A stretch of DNA of 64,000 nucleotides, taken from assembly GCA_965220985.1 (NCBI GenBank), contig OZ244854.1:3720001-3784000 (forward strand). The letters run 5' to 3'. Positions 55,338 to 64,000 of the stretch are shown here, one piece after another; positions within the stretch are counted from its first letter, which is position 1; every line of letters begins with the position of its first letter. The notes below the pieces were generated by a model. That model was not told the DNA's origin. It saw only the letters and a list, made by a program, of their open reading frames with translations, and searched no databases. The translations under genes and the position numbers were made by a program. Source of the stretch: JAPPHA01 sp965220985. Lineage in GTDB: Bacteria; Pseudomonadota; Alphaproteobacteria; Rhodobacterales; Rhodobacteraceae.

Positions 55338-55439
55338 GGCCAATGTCCTTTCTCTTCCATCGGAAAACGTCCGCAGTCGCCGGCCATCGGGCAAATGCCC
55401 CTGACCGTGAGACGGCGAACCCTGAATCTCATTCGTTGC

Positions 55440-55467
55440 GCTATACCACAAGCCGATCAAATGGCAA
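55440..55467 (-). promoter_or_regulatory. Candidate acpP promoter
   Basis: On the minus strand TTGCCA (55462-55467) and TATAGC (55440-55445) are 16 bases apart, about 100 bases before the acpP start and outside the IS. It would let acpP be transcribed despite the IS insertion upstream. Confidence 0.4.
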
Positions 55468-55485
55468 TCGCATTTGATTCAGCGT

Positions 55486-57618
55486 CAGGCACGTTCAAAA
55501 GTTCTTTTTTTCAGCTGCAGATGCTCCTGAAGGCCTGTGCGACGCGTGGTCTTCGAGGAACCGTCATGCGCCATTTTGGAGGGATACGGGCAGTTGGCGC
55601 CGGTTTCAACCGAACTGTCGGTTTGGATTCTTCGGTTTTGGGGTCGGGAGTCACACCTGTCCTGCGGCGCGGAGAACGCGCGTTTGTGCGAGTTCCTGAC
55701 GACGTCGGACGTCGGCGCGATCAGGTCATGATGGCGTCGAGTGCATCCTGAGGGTTGAAAGCGTAGCTGCGATTGGCCGTGGGCACGAAGCCGCGCGGTT
55801 GATGGATGCGGATGATCGAAATCGCGATGTTGGACAGTGCCGCAAGGTTTCGCGGCAGGTTCTTGACCCGGACCCGGCAGCGATCCTCGTCGTATGAAAA
55901 ATCTCTGACGTAGTGGACGCGATTCTCAATCGTCCAGTGAGTCCTGACAATCTGTCCGATCTCTTCGGGTCCTGCCTCTTCTGCGGACAGTGACGTGAGG
56001 CCGTAGACGATCTGCGTGGATGCCTTTCGGGTCTTGATGGTCTCGCGATTGCGGATGATGCGGAAGGCCTGCTGACGGCCGTGGAGATCGCAGAATCCGT
56101 TCCATTCCTCATCGGTGATGTCGATCGCCGCACAGTCTCTCTTCTCCAGTCTCCCGTGACCTTTCTCCCATTCGCCTTCGAAGTGTCGCGCCTTTGACCA
56201 GTCGATCGCCGCGATGTCCTCCTGCAATGCCTTCTGGTTCTTCTTGACTGCGGTCATGACATAGTTGGCGCCGGCCTCCTGAATGCACTGCGCCGTTTCC
56301 TGCTGGACATGCATCGCGTCCATGGTCACCGTTCGTCCCTTGAGGTCGAGTTCGCCCACCAGCCGTCGCACGGCGGGGATCTCGTTGGTCTTGTCGGGAA
56401 CCTGGAGCTGCCCCAGCACCAGGCCGCTGCCATGCTCCACGGCGGCGACCATGATCCGCTGTTCGTTCTCGATCTGCTTCGATGCTCCGCACACGTTCTT
56501 GCCGTCGATGGCGACCGGTCTGGCACCGTCCCTGCGTGTCTCGATCCATTCTCTGAGCGCATTGTCGAGTGTGTCAGGCGGCATCAACGACAAGATGTAG
56601 TGGAATGTCGACGTTGCGGGCGCCACGTGGCACTTGCGCGTCGGGCTCCAGAACGCCCCGACCGCCTCGAGCTGATCCTGACTGAGCATCGCGGCGAATT
56701 CGCCGAAGGCTGACACCCCGCGAAAGCCGCACAGCCGTGCCGCCGCCATGATGGTGAAGTAGCAGGCCAGGCTGTGGCGCCGACCTCGCGCCTTGCGGAA
56801 GTCCTTCATCCGGGCGAAGATGTCGTGCAGGCTCCGCAGCGTGCCGTCGTCAGGCAGTTCGACAGCGCCATCGACCCGGCAGGAACCGGGAACCTCGTCG
56901 TCGCACAGCAGCCTCTGTGCATCCCGTGTCAGATCGAACACGAAGACCTCCTTCTTCTGACCGTTGTGCCGCCAGCGAGCCGACCCTCCCGGCTCGCGGG
57001 AAAAGCCCCGCGTGAATCCAAGGGACTGCCAGTTCGAGGCGCGATAGCAGGTGCCGGAAAACCGCGACGGATCGACGAAGCTCTCCGCCAGATAGACCGG
57101 ATAGCCGTGCAGGGCCTCCATGTCGCGCGACAGGCGGCGCAGGCTCAGACCCAGAACCCGCGACGCCAGATTGGCGGGCCGGTCGTCGCCGAGCAGCACG
57201 TAGCGAATGTTGTTGGCGATCAGATGCAGACGCGAGAACTGCTGGGCGCGGGACCAGCCGATCCAACGGTCGCGCACCCCGACCTTGAAGGCGCCGGAGG
57301 CCCAGCCGACGAGCGCCAGCCACTCCCCGTCGTGAACCGCGACGTGGCGCAGCGACTTGCCGAACAGGCCGCTGTACGGCAGGTAATGGTGCTCGGGCAC
57401 GAGAGCGTCCCAGCGACGTCGGTCCTCGGGAGTGAGCACAAGCTGGATTTCAACGTCGCGAAGACTGATCATGGGGTCCCAAAGCTGATCGAATCACCGT
57501 GGAGAACCGTCTACCACCCCGAGTATTGAATGGCCAGAGCCGATCAGGAAGAAACCACAGACAGAATCACTCAACAATCACGAATCAAGTGCCAAATGAC
57601 GACTTTTGATTAGCCCTG
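55486..57618 (-). mobile_element. ISAs1-family insertion sequence, copy 2
   Basis: 2133 bp, inverted relative to copy 1 and nearly identical. Ends CAGGCACGTTCAAAAG (left) and CTTTTGATTAGCCCTG (right). It is flanked by its own 10-bp direct repeat GATTCAGCGT (55476-55485 and 57619-57628). It sits between fabG and acpP without breaking either gene. Confidence 0.93.
55721..57472 (-). CDS. ISAs1-family transposase with DUF4338 domain, copy 2
   Basis: 583 residues, identical to the transposase of copy 1 apart from Ser at residue 59 and silent changes. The same DUF4338 N-terminus and intact DDE motifs (VAIDGKNVCG, TMDAMHVQQ, HWTIENRVHY). Reads in the same direction as fabG and acpP, so it could be read through from fabG. 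Confidence 0.93.
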   Translation of the reverse strand: MISLRDVEIQLVLTPEDRRRWDALVPEHHYLPYSGLFGKSLRHVAVHDGEWLALVGWASGAFKVGVRDRWIGWSRAQQFSRLHLIANNIRYVLLGDDRPANLASRVLGLSLRRLSRDMEALHGYPVYLAESFVDPSRFSGTCYRASNWQSLGFTRGFSREPGGSARWRHNGQKKEVFVFDLTRDAQRLLCDDEVPGSCRVDGAVELPDDGTLRSLHDIFARMKDFRKARGRRHSLACYFTIMAAARLCGFRGVSAFGEFAAMLSQDQLEAVGAFWSPTRKCHVAPATSTFHYILSLMPPDTLDNALREWIETRRDGARPVAIDGKNVCGASKQIENEQRIMVAAVEHGSGLVLGQLQVPDKTNEIPAVRRLVGELDLKGRTVTMDAMHVQQETAQCIQEAGANYVMTAVKKNQKALQEDIAAIDWSKARHFEGEWEKGHGRLEKRDCAAIDITDEEWNGFCDLHGRQQAFRIIRNRETIKTRKASTQIVYGLTSLSAEEAGPEEIGQIVRTHWTIENRVHYVRDFSYDEDRCRVRVKNLPRNLAALSNIAISIIRIHQPRGFVPTANRSYAFNPQDALDAIMT

Positions 57619-57705
57619 GATTCAGCGTCATTTGCGGTTGGACGCCAACTGCGAAACACGAATCCAAGGCCGATCTGTCATCGATACTTTGCCAGGGACA
57701 AGAGC

Positions 57706-58443
57706 TCAGACCATGAGCATCCCGCCATTGACGTGAATCGTCTGGCCCGTGACATACGATGCCTCGTCGCTGACGAGAAACCGAACCGCTGCCGCAACTT
57801 CTTCCACCGATCCGAACCTGCCGGCAGGAATGGTGTCGTGATACTGCTTGACCACGTCGTCTGGTAGGCTGTCGGTCATTGGAGTGACGATGAACCCCGG
57901 AGCCACGCAGTTCACCGTGATCCCGCGCCCGCCGACCTCGCGTGCCAGCGATTTGGCAAGACCGATCATGCCGGCCTTCGAGGCTGAATAATTCGCCTGA
58001 CCTGCATTGCCCGTCAGTCCAACGACCGAAACGATATTGACGATTCGTCCCCCGCGCTTCCGGATCATCGGTCGAATGGCGCCCTTCATCAATCGCATGG
58101 TCGCGGACAGGTTGACCGAAATGACCGTGTCCCAATCAGACTCGCTCATGCGCATCATCAGGCTGTCGCGAGTGATGCCTGCGTTGTTGACCAATATGTC
58201 GAGACCGCCCATCGCTTCTGCCGCGCGCTGGGGTAGAGATGCCGTTGCTTCCTTGTCGGCGAGATCGCACGTCAAAGGAAATGAACGATCGCCAAGTTCG
58301 TCCGCCAGCGCATCCAAAGCACCGGCCCGTGTCCCCGAAATCGCGACATGGGCACCACCCGCGTGGAGATTGCGTGCAATCGCACCACCGATTCCACCAG
58401 AAGCGCCGGTGACAAGTGCAAATTTGCCGGACAAGTCAAACAT
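57706..58443 (-). CDS. fabG: 3-oxoacyl-ACP reductase
   Basis: FabG reduces 3-ketoacyl-ACP with NADPH in fatty acid elongation. The 245-residue short-chain dehydrogenase has TGASGGIGGAIA, NNAGITRD and the catalytic Tyr-Lys in YSASKAGMIGLAKSL, with a C-terminal VTGQTIHVNGGMLMV typical of FabG. It follows fabD by 59 bases. The next operon gene, acpP, is 2.4 kb away because of IS copy 2. Confidence 0.96.
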   Translation of the reverse strand: MFDLSGKFALVTGASGGIGGAIARNLHAGGAHVAISGTRAGALDALADELGDRSFPLTCDLADKEATASLPQRAAEAMGGLDILVNNAGITRDSLMMRMSESDWDTVISVNLSATMRLMKGAIRPMIRKRGGRIVNIVSVVGLTGNAGQANYSASKAGMIGLAKSLAREVGGRGITVNCVAPGFIVTPMTDSLPDDVVKQYHDTIPAGRFGSVEEVAAAVRFLVSDEASYVTGQTIHVNGGMLMV

Positions 58444-58502
58444 GTTTCACCCCTGAGTCATTGTGAAAGCAACGCCATGCGAACGTGCTGCACGCCGCGA
58501 CA

Positions 58503-59471
58503 TCAATCGAATTCGCTGACAACTTCGCGAACATCGTCCTCGTTCTGAACTGCCTTGCACGAAATCGCTCGTTCGGTGCGTCTGATCATACCCGACAACG
58601 CTGTGCCCGAGCCAATCTCCAGGACACTCTCGATGCCCAACTCGCGCATGCGGAACACGGTCTCGCGCCATCGAACCGGCATCGTGATCTGATTGCACAG
58701 CAATCCGCGAATGTCTGCCGGATCGTCGATCACGTCAGCCGTGACGTTCGCAAGAACAGGGGCACTTGGCGCGCGAATCGTCGCATCCTCCAAGGCAATC
58801 TTCATTCGTTCGGCGGCAGGTTGCATCAACGAACAGTGAAACGGCGCCGAGACTGGAAGCATGACGGCACGTCGCGCACCGGACTCCTTTGCCAGGGCAA
58901 CGGCCCTCTCGACCGCAGCTCGATGTCCCGAAACGACGACCTGCCCGGGATCATTGTCGTTGGCAGCCTCGCAAACATCATCGCCAGCCGCCCTTGCCGC
59001 GCAGTCGCGAACTGCCTCGATATCGAGACCGAGAATTGCAGCCATGGCCCCCTCGCCAACCGGGACTGCCTCCTGCATTGCTGTCCCTCTAATGCGGAGC
59101 AACCGCGCCGTCTCGCCAAGATCGAGTGCACCCGCTGCGCACAACGCAGTGTATTCGCCGAGAGAGTGGCCCGCGAAACAGGCCGGAACGCTTTGGGGCA
59201 AGCCCTCGGCCCGAAGAGCCGCGAGGATTGCCATCGATGTCGCCATCAGCGCAGGTTGCGCGTTGGCCGTCAGGGTCAGGTCGCCGATGTTCCCTTCCCA
59301 GATCAAATCTGAAAGCTTCGCGTCAAGCGCGTCATCGACCTCTTCGAACACCGCCCTCGATTCGGGCCATGATTCGGCGACGGTCTTACCCATCCCGATT
59401 CGTTGTGCGCCCTGGCCGGGAAAAACCATTGCTGTGCGGATCTTCGATGTTTGCATGGAGCTATCTGACAT
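58503..59471 (-). CDS. fabD: Malonyl-CoA ACP transacylase
   Basis: FabD loads malonate onto ACP. The product (about 322 residues) has FPGQGAQRIGMGK near the N-terminus, the nucleophile motif AGHSLGEYTALCAAG, the catalytic histidine in SAPFHCSLMQPA and GSGTALSGMIRRT near the end. The start is uncertain: ATG 59471, 59456 or 59492, none with a clear ribosome site. First gene of the fab cluster, divergent from rpsF. Confidence 0.94.
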   Translation of the reverse strand: MSDSSMQTSKIRTAMVFPGQGAQRIGMGKTVAESWPESRAVFEEVDDALDAKLSDLIWEGNIGDLTLTANAQPALMATSMAILAALRAEGLPQSVPACFAGHSLGEYTALCAAGALDLGETARLLRIRGTAMQEAVPVGEGAMAAILGLDIEAVRDCAARAAGDDVCEAANDNDPGQVVVSGHRAAVERAVALAKESGARRAVMLPVSAPFHCSLMQPAAERMKIALEDATIRAPSAPVLANVTADVIDDPADIRGLLCNQITMPVRWRETVFRMRELGIESVLEIGSGTALSGMIRRTERAISCKAVQNEDDVREVVSEFD

Positions 59472-59656
59472 GCTGTGCCGATTTGAGGTCATTTCGGTGC
59501 GAATATACCCGCCTCGCCCATGCGTCCACCCCTTGCACCGCAATCCCGAAGCGTGTAAGCGGTCGCTTCTTGAGCAACGCTGAATCGGGATATCTCGCAG
59601 GTTGCGTTGAGGAAAGAACGTTTCGCCAACAACATTTATCGGGATCGGATTACACG

Positions 59657-60013
59657 ATGGCGCTCTACGAGCACGTATTCATTGCGCGTCAGGACCTGTC
59701 GCACGCTCAAGCCGAAGGATTGATGGAACAGTTCGGCTCGATTCTCGAGTCCAACGGCGGCTCGCTGGTCCACCAGGAGTACTGGGGGCTGAAAACGCTG
59801 GCCTACAAGATCAACAAGAACCGCAAGGGCCATTACGGCTTCTTTCGTTCGGACGCCCCCGCGCCTGCAGTTGTCGAGATGGAACGCCAGATGCGATTCC
59901 ACGAGGACATTCTGCGCGTTTTGACGACGCGGGTCGACGAGCATGAAGAAGGTCCGTCGGTCATGGCCAGATTCAAGTCGTCGAACAAGGGGCACCAGGG
60001 CCCACGAAACTGA
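59657..60013 (+). CDS. rpsF: 30S ribosomal protein S6
   Basis: S6 binds 16S rRNA together with S18. The 118-residue product starts MALYEHVFIARQDLSHAQAE and has the ferredoxin-like fold segments LAYKINKNRKGHYGFF and EDILRVLTTRVDEHEEGPS. The ATG at 59657 is the family start. First of the rpsF-rpsR-rplI operon. Confidence 0.97.
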   Translation: MALYEHVFIARQDLSHAQAEGLMEQFGSILESNGGSLVHQEYWGLKTLAYKINKNRKGHYGFFRSDAPAPAVVEMERQMRFHEDILRVLTTRVDEHEEGPSVMARFKSSNKGHQGPRN

Positions 60014-60037
60014 TGTCATTGCGCAGAGGAATTTGAC

Positions 60038-60265
60038 ATGGCAGCCCGATCATTCTTTCGCCGCCGCAAGTCCTGTCCCTTCTCGGGAGAGAACGCACCG
60101 CGGATCGATTACAAGGACGTCAAACTGCTTCAGCGGTATGTTTCCGAACGCGGAAAGATCGTCCCGTCGAGAATAACTGCAGTCTCGGCAAGCAAGCAAA
60201 GAGAATTGGCCCGTGCCATCAAGCGCGCCCGATTCCTCGCCTTGCTGCCTTACACGATCAAGTAG
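60038..60265 (+). CDS. rpsR: 30S ribosomal protein S18
   Basis: 75 residues; RRRKSCPFSGENAPRIDYKD and the C-terminal ASKQRELARAIKRARFLALL are S18 hallmarks. It lies 24 bases after rpsF with AGAGGAATTTGAC ahead of the ATG. The protein has the cysteine of the zinc-type S18 only once. Confidence 0.97.
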   Translation: MAARSFFRRRKSCPFSGENAPRIDYKDVKLLQRYVSERGKIVPSRITAVSASKQRELARAIKRARFLALLPYTIK

Positions 60266-60276
60266 GAGTCGCCTCC

Positions 60277-60879
60277 ATGGACGTCATCTTGCTCGAAAGG
60301 GTTCCGAAGCTCGGACAGATGGGCGACGTTGTCTCGGTCAAGAAGGGATTCGCGAGAAACTTCCTTTTGCCGCTTGGAAAGGCGCTGCGGGCAACTGAAT
60401 CCAATCGCGTTTACTTCGAATCGGAGCGTGCGCGAATCGAAGCCCGCAACCTTGACGCGATCAAGGAAGCACAGAGCGTTGCAGAAAAGCTCGATCAACG
60501 TCAGTTCGTCATCATTCGATCTGCGTCAGACACCGGCTCGCTCTACGGCTCGGTGACCAGTCGGGACGTCTCACTGGTCGCAGCAGAAGCCGACGTCGAG
60601 GTCGACCGCAGGCAGTGCGTGCTCGACAGACCGATCAAGGAACTCGGCATGCACGAGGTCTCGGTCGTTTTGCATCCGGAAGTCAGCTGTTCGATTGTCC
60701 TCAATGTCGCGAGGTCCGAAGAGGAGGCTGAACTTCAAGCCTCTGGCAAGGATGTCCGCGAGATCGAGTCCGAAGCCGAACTCGAGGCAGAGGAAGAGCT
60801 GTCCGATCAGCTTTCCGACGTCGGAGCTGCGGTCGAAGAGGAGATGCTTGAAGCTGAAGCAGTCGAAGAAGAAGTCTGA
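60277..60879 (+). CDS. rplI: 50S ribosomal protein L9
   Basis: L9 bridges the L1 stalk region to neighbouring ribosomes. The 200-residue protein has the N-domain LLERVPKLGQMGDVVSVKKG and FARNFLLPLGKALRATESN, the long helix, and the C-domain DTGSLYGSVTSRD. It carries a strongly acidic C-terminal tail (about 45 residues, Glu-rich), a known extension in alphaproteobacteria. Confidence 0.97.
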   Translation: MDVILLERVPKLGQMGDVVSVKKGFARNFLLPLGKALRATESNRVYFESERARIEARNLDAIKEAQSVAEKLDQRQFVIIRSASDTGSLYGSVTSRDVSLVAAEADVEVDRRQCVLDRPIKELGMHEVSVVLHPEVSCSIVLNVARSEEEAELQASGKDVREIESEAELEAEEELSDQLSDVGAAVEEEMLEAEAVEEEV

Positions 60880-61002
60880 CTTCGGATCAACAGGGACCGA
60901 CAACCCTGGGCCCGCTTCATTGCTTCCCTCACCGAACGCCGTTCCAGCAATCTGTCGCCATCGTGATACGGGCCTGAAGATGCCCGTCGCAGGGAGGCCG
61001 CG

Positions 61003-61392
61003 ATGAGAGTTGCTGAAAACAGGTCAGAAAGCCTCAATGTTCTCGGCGAAACGCTGAAGCCCTGTTCATTCGAACCTCTGACAGGGTTCTATCGGGACGG
61101 GTGTTGCAACACGGGCAAGGACGACCACGGGCGTCATACTGTCTGCTGCATCGTGACTGACGAATTCCTCGCCTTCAGCAAGGAACGCGGAAACGACCTG
61201 AGCACGCCTCGCCCGGAATTCGGCTTCCCCGGCCTGAATGCCCAGGACCGGTGGTGCCTTTGCGCTGAACGGTGGCTCGAAGCACATCTCGCCGACTCCG
61301 CGCCAATGGTTGTCCTCGAAAGCACCCATGCGGAGACTCTGTCGGTCATTCCCTTTCGGATTCTCAGGCAACGCGCCATCGACATGAACTGA
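61003..61392 (+). CDS. DUF2237 family protein
   Basis: The 129-residue product matches DUF2237: NVLGETLKPCSFEPLTGFYR, DGCCNTGKDDHGRHTVCCIV, GLNAQDRWCLCAERWLEA. The many conserved cysteines suggest metal or redox chemistry, but no function is established. AGGGAGG precedes the ATG. It stands alone between rplI and the aminotransferase. Confidence 0.88.
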   Translation: MRVAENRSESLNVLGETLKPCSFEPLTGFYRDGCCNTGKDDHGRHTVCCIVTDEFLAFSKERGNDLSTPRPEFGFPGLNAQDRWCLCAERWLEAHLADSAPMVVLESTHAETLSVIPFRILRQRAIDMN

Positions 61393-61610
61393 CCGATTGA
61401 CCTATTCGCATCGGTTCTTCATTGGGAGTCGGAACGACACAACCCTGTCCATACAGATCTGAAGAATCTGGCGATAGGAATTGCATCGTTGCCAGATCAT
61501 GACTAGCCTGCCCGGAACCGAGTTCCGAGGGAGAACACCTTCCCAGATGAACACGGTTCCGGAGAGCTTGAACCGGTTTGCTCACGGAACAGATTGAACG
61601 GAGTGCCACG

Positions 61611-62993
61611 ATGGATTCGCCCTTGTACACGAACGACATCGACGAGGTGATCGAGAACGACCGCGCGCATGTGTGGCATCACCTGCTTCAGCACAAGCCT
61701 CTCGAAACCACGGACCCGCGCATCATTGTCGAAGGCAAGGGATTGCGAGTCTGGGACGCCCGCGGCCACGAGTTCATCGACGCTTTGTCGGGCGGCGTTT
61801 GGACTGTCAATGTTGGCTACGGTCGAACCCGCATCGCGGATGCGATCAGGGACCAACTGGTCAAGCTGAACTACTTCGCGAACACGGCGGGGTCGATTCC
61901 TGCGGCGATCTTTGCTCGCAATCTGATCGACAAGATGCCTGGAATGAGCAGGGTGTACTTCCAGAACTCCGGATCGGAAGCCAATGAAAAGGCGTTCAAG
62001 ATCGTTCGGCAGATCGCTCACAAGCGCCACGGCGGAAAGAAGAACCGCATTCTATTTCGGGAACGCGACTACCACGGCACGACAATCACGGCACTCTCGG
62101 CCTGCGGACATCCGCAGCGTGCCGAACAGTACGGACCCTTCACTCCGGGATTTGTCGAAGTACCGCATTGTCTCGAGTATCGGAGCCAATGGGGCCCGTG
62201 CGACGACTACGGCGCCCGCGCGGCGAACGCCATCGAAGACATCATTCTTCGTGAAGATCCCGACACCATTGGCGCCATCTGCCTTGAGCCGATCACGGCC
62301 GGAGGCGGCGTCATTCCGCCACCCGAAGGCTACTGGGAGAGGGTCCAGGAGATCTGCAAGAAGTACGAGATCCTCATTCACATCGACGAAGTGGTTTGCG
62401 GCCTCGGTCGAACCGGAAAGTGGTTTGGCTATCAGCAGTACGGAATCAAGCCGGACATGGTGACGATGGCGAAGGGAGTCGCCTCCGGATACGCAGCCAT
62501 CTCCTGCCTCGTGACAACGGAAGAAGTGTTCGAGCAATTCAAGACGAACCCGGACGATCCTCTGGATTACTTCCGTGACATTTCGACTTTCGGGGGATGC
62601 ACGGCAGGTCCGGTGGCCGCAATCGAGAACATGGCGATCATCGAAGACGAGGGGCTGCTGGACAACACCAACAAGATGGGAAGCTATCTCGGCGATTCAC
62701 TTCTCGAACTGCAAGAAAAGCACCCCGTCATTGGCGATGTCCGGGGCAAGGGACTGTTCTACGGCATCGAACTGGTCGAAGACCGGACCACCCGCGAGCC
62801 CGTCGAGGAGGCTCGGGCGCAGGCTGTCGTCGCAGACTGCATGAAGAATGGTGTCATCATCGGCATCACAAACCGCAGCTTGCCAGGATTCAACAACACG
62901 TTGTGTCTCAGCCCGGCCCTGATCGCCACTCGCAATGACATCGACCAGATTGTCGGAGCGATCGACTCCTCGCTCGGCCGTCTGTTCGACTGA
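61611..62993 (+). CDS. tpa: Class III aminotransferase, probable taurine-pyruvate aminotransferase
   Basis: 460 residues with the fold-type I class III signature: FQNSGSEANEKAFKIVRQIA, YHGTTITALSACGHPQRAEQ, IHIDEVVCGLGRTGKWFGYQ and the PLP lysine in VTMAKGVASGYAAISC. The N-terminus (AHVWHHLLQHKPLETTDPRI) and overall pattern fit Tpa, which converts taurine and pyruvate to sulfoacetaldehyde and alanine. Omega-aminotransferases of similar sequence use other amines, so the substrate is inferred. GGAG precedes ATG 61611. Confidence 0.78.
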   Translation: MDSPLYTNDIDEVIENDRAHVWHHLLQHKPLETTDPRIIVEGKGLRVWDARGHEFIDALSGGVWTVNVGYGRTRIADAIRDQLVKLNYFANTAGSIPAAIFARNLIDKMPGMSRVYFQNSGSEANEKAFKIVRQIAHKRHGGKKNRILFRERDYHGTTITALSACGHPQRAEQYGPFTPGFVEVPHCLEYRSQWGPCDDYGARAANAIEDIILREDPDTIGAICLEPITAGGGVIPPPEGYWERVQEICKKYEILIHIDEVVCGLGRTGKWFGYQQYGIKPDMVTMAKGVASGYAAISCLVTTEEVFEQFKTNPDDPLDYFRDISTFGGCTAGPVAAIENMAIIEDEGLLDNTNKMGSYLGDSLLELQEKHPVIGDVRGKGLFYGIELVEDRTTREPVEEARAQAVVADCMKNGVIIGITNRSLPGFNNTLCLSPALIATRNDIDQIVGAIDSSLGRLFD

Positions 62994-63049
62994 GCGCCAA
63001 CCCGGGATCACATCAACAGCCCGGCACCTGGCCGGTATACGGCGAGTCA

Positions 63050-64000
63050 ATGGACAACGCGTCTGACCCGTTGGTCATATTCACGCCATCGGGGAAACGG
63101 GGACGATTCCCTGTGGATACCCCTGTGCTTTCGGCAGCGAGGCGTCTTGGCGTCGACCTCGACAGCGTCTGTGGGGGACGAGGCATATGCTCGCGCTGCC
63201 AGGTCACGCCTGCCTACGGGGAGTTCCCAAAGCATGGCGTGACGGTTGGCGATGGCGCTTTGTCCGAGTGGAATGCCGTCGAAGAGCGATACCGATCGAA
63301 GCGAGGCCTGAAATCCGGACGCCGCCTTGGTTGTCAGGCACGAATTCAGGGCGACGTCGTCATCGACGTGCCGTCAGAATCACAGGTTCACCGTCAGGTC
63401 GTCCGCAAGCGGGTCGAAGCCCGTGACATCGTCGTCAAGCCCGACGTTCGCCTCGTCTATGTCGAGGTCGAACAACCCGACATGCACGAGCCGTCGGGCG
63501 ACATGGAGCGCATCGCTCGGAGTTTCGACGAACAATGGGGAGTTCAGGGGGTGGTGGTCGAACCGCACCTGTTCGGCTCGCTTCAGCCTCTACTGCGAAA
63601 AGGCGACTGGAAAATCACCTGCGCGCTCCGCCAAGGACATGCAGGAGCGCCGCCGTCGATAGGGCACATCTGGCCAGGCTACTTTGACGGAGACATCTTT
63701 GGGCTCGCGATCGATCTTGGCTCGACCACGATCGCGGCACATTTGTGCGACCTCAGAACTGGCACAGTTCGGGCATCGTCGGGCATGATGAACCCCCAGA
63801 TTCGCTTCGGCGAGGACCTGATGAGCAGAGTTTCCTACGCGATGATGAACCCTGGCGGCGTCGATGAGATGACCGAGGCCGTCCGGGACGGGATCAACGC
63901 GCTGATCGGGGAAGTGGCACGCGAAGCGGAAGTCGAACGCGAGCACATTCTCGACAACACGCTGGTGTGCAATCCGGTGATGCACCATCTGTTTCTCGGC
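63050..64000 (+). CDS. Ferredoxin-ASKHA protein (RACo-like, corrinoid protein reductive activator), partial
   Basis: The frame is open from ATG 63050 to the window end (317 codons). Residues 8-110 are a 2Fe-2S ferredoxin domain with cysteines in SVCGGRGICSRCQV and LGCQARI. After a linker, an ASKHA (DUF4445) domain starts at about residue 220 with GLAIDLGSTTIAAHLCDL and NPQIRFGEDLMSRVSYA. Such proteins use ATP to reactivate Co(II) corrinoid methyltransferases. It follows tpa by 56 bases, so it may share its transcript. C-terminus missing. Confidence 0.85.
   Translation, partial: MDNASDPLVIFTPSGKRGRFPVDTPVLSAARRLGVDLDSVCGGRGICSRCQVTPAYGEFPKHGVTVGDGALSEWNAVEERYRSKRGLKSGRRLGCQARIQGDVVIDVPSESQVHRQVVRKRVEARDIVVKPDVRLVYVEVEQPDMHEPSGDMERIARSFDEQWGVQGVVVEPHLFGSLQPLLRKGDWKITCALRQGHAGAPPSIGHIWPGYFDGDIFGLAIDLGSTTIAAHLCDLRTGTVRASSGMMNPQIRFGEDLMSRVSYAMMNPGGVDEMTEAVRDGINALIGEVAREAEVEREHILDNTLVCNPVMHHLFLG

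Noticed and set aside
51023..57618. The two inverted IS copies as a composite transposon carrying acpP and array genes
   Set aside because: Each copy has its own distinct 10-bp target repeat, so they inserted separately, and the segment between contains the essential native gene acpP.
1..64000. CRISPR arrays, tRNA or rRNA genes, prophage
   Set aside because: No regularly spaced short repeats, no cloverleaf other than the tmRNA acceptor domain, and no phage structural or integrase genes were seen.

Overview
The window looks like the chromosome of an alphaproteobacterium of roughly 60% G+C. The markers are a circularly permuted two-piece tmRNA gene beside an alphaproteobacterial-type sspB, the cysG-DUF2849-cysI-DUF934 sulfite reduction cluster, a PdhB carrying its own lipoyl domain, thyX in place of thyA, and the fabD-fabG-acpP-fabF-mltG gene order. 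I cannot assign an order or genus.

Layout. 0.2-5.7 kb: translation termination (prmC, prfA), ispG, a RodZ-like membrane HTH protein and sdhE. 5.9-8.9 kb: a class I aminotransferase and a HipBA toxin-antitoxin pair behind an AT-rich promoter. 9-13.6 kb: an Lrp-type regulator divergent from the siroheme/sulfite reductase operon. 13.7-22.5 kb: thyX, gloA, a large coiled-coil OmpA-domain protein, ssrA (tmRNA), sspB, fumC, a ribbon-helix-helix protein, ccdA and a tusA-like gene. 22.6-30.4 kb: a LysR regulator, purL, bolA, grxD, zapA with a coiled-coil partner, and tkt. 30.5-37.3 kb: pgk, class I fba, ftsB and pdhA-pdhB-pdhC. 37.6-40.8 kb: cysE, mltG, fabF.

The accessory core is 41-57.6 kb. An ancestral fabD-fabG-acpP-fabF-mltG operon (minus strand) appears to have been opened between acpP and fabF by about 14 kb, and again between fabG and acpP by an insertion sequence. 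The large insert holds a HisA-like gene and then a tandem array, all minus strand, of two recurring small-protein families: SMI1/KNR4 (SUKH) immunity-type proteins, seven loci, and a second family I call family A, six loci. Upstream of most family A genes lies the degraded 3' end of another reading frame whose stop overlaps the family A start (ATGA or TAATG). This fits an array of polymorphic-toxin immunity genes whose toxins have decayed to C-terminal stubs. Several members are broken by a frameshift, a 5' truncation or an IS insertion.

Two near-identical 2133-bp ISAs1-family elements (51023-53155 and 55486-57618, opposite orientation) each have their own 10-bp target duplication, so they arrived separately.

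57.7-64 kb returns to core genes: fabG, fabD, rpsF-rpsR-rplI, a DUF2237 gene, a probable taurine-pyruvate aminotransferase, and the start of a ferredoxin-ASKHA corrinoid-activation-type protein that runs off the end. No full toxin, secretion system, phage, CRISPR array or tRNA was recognised.
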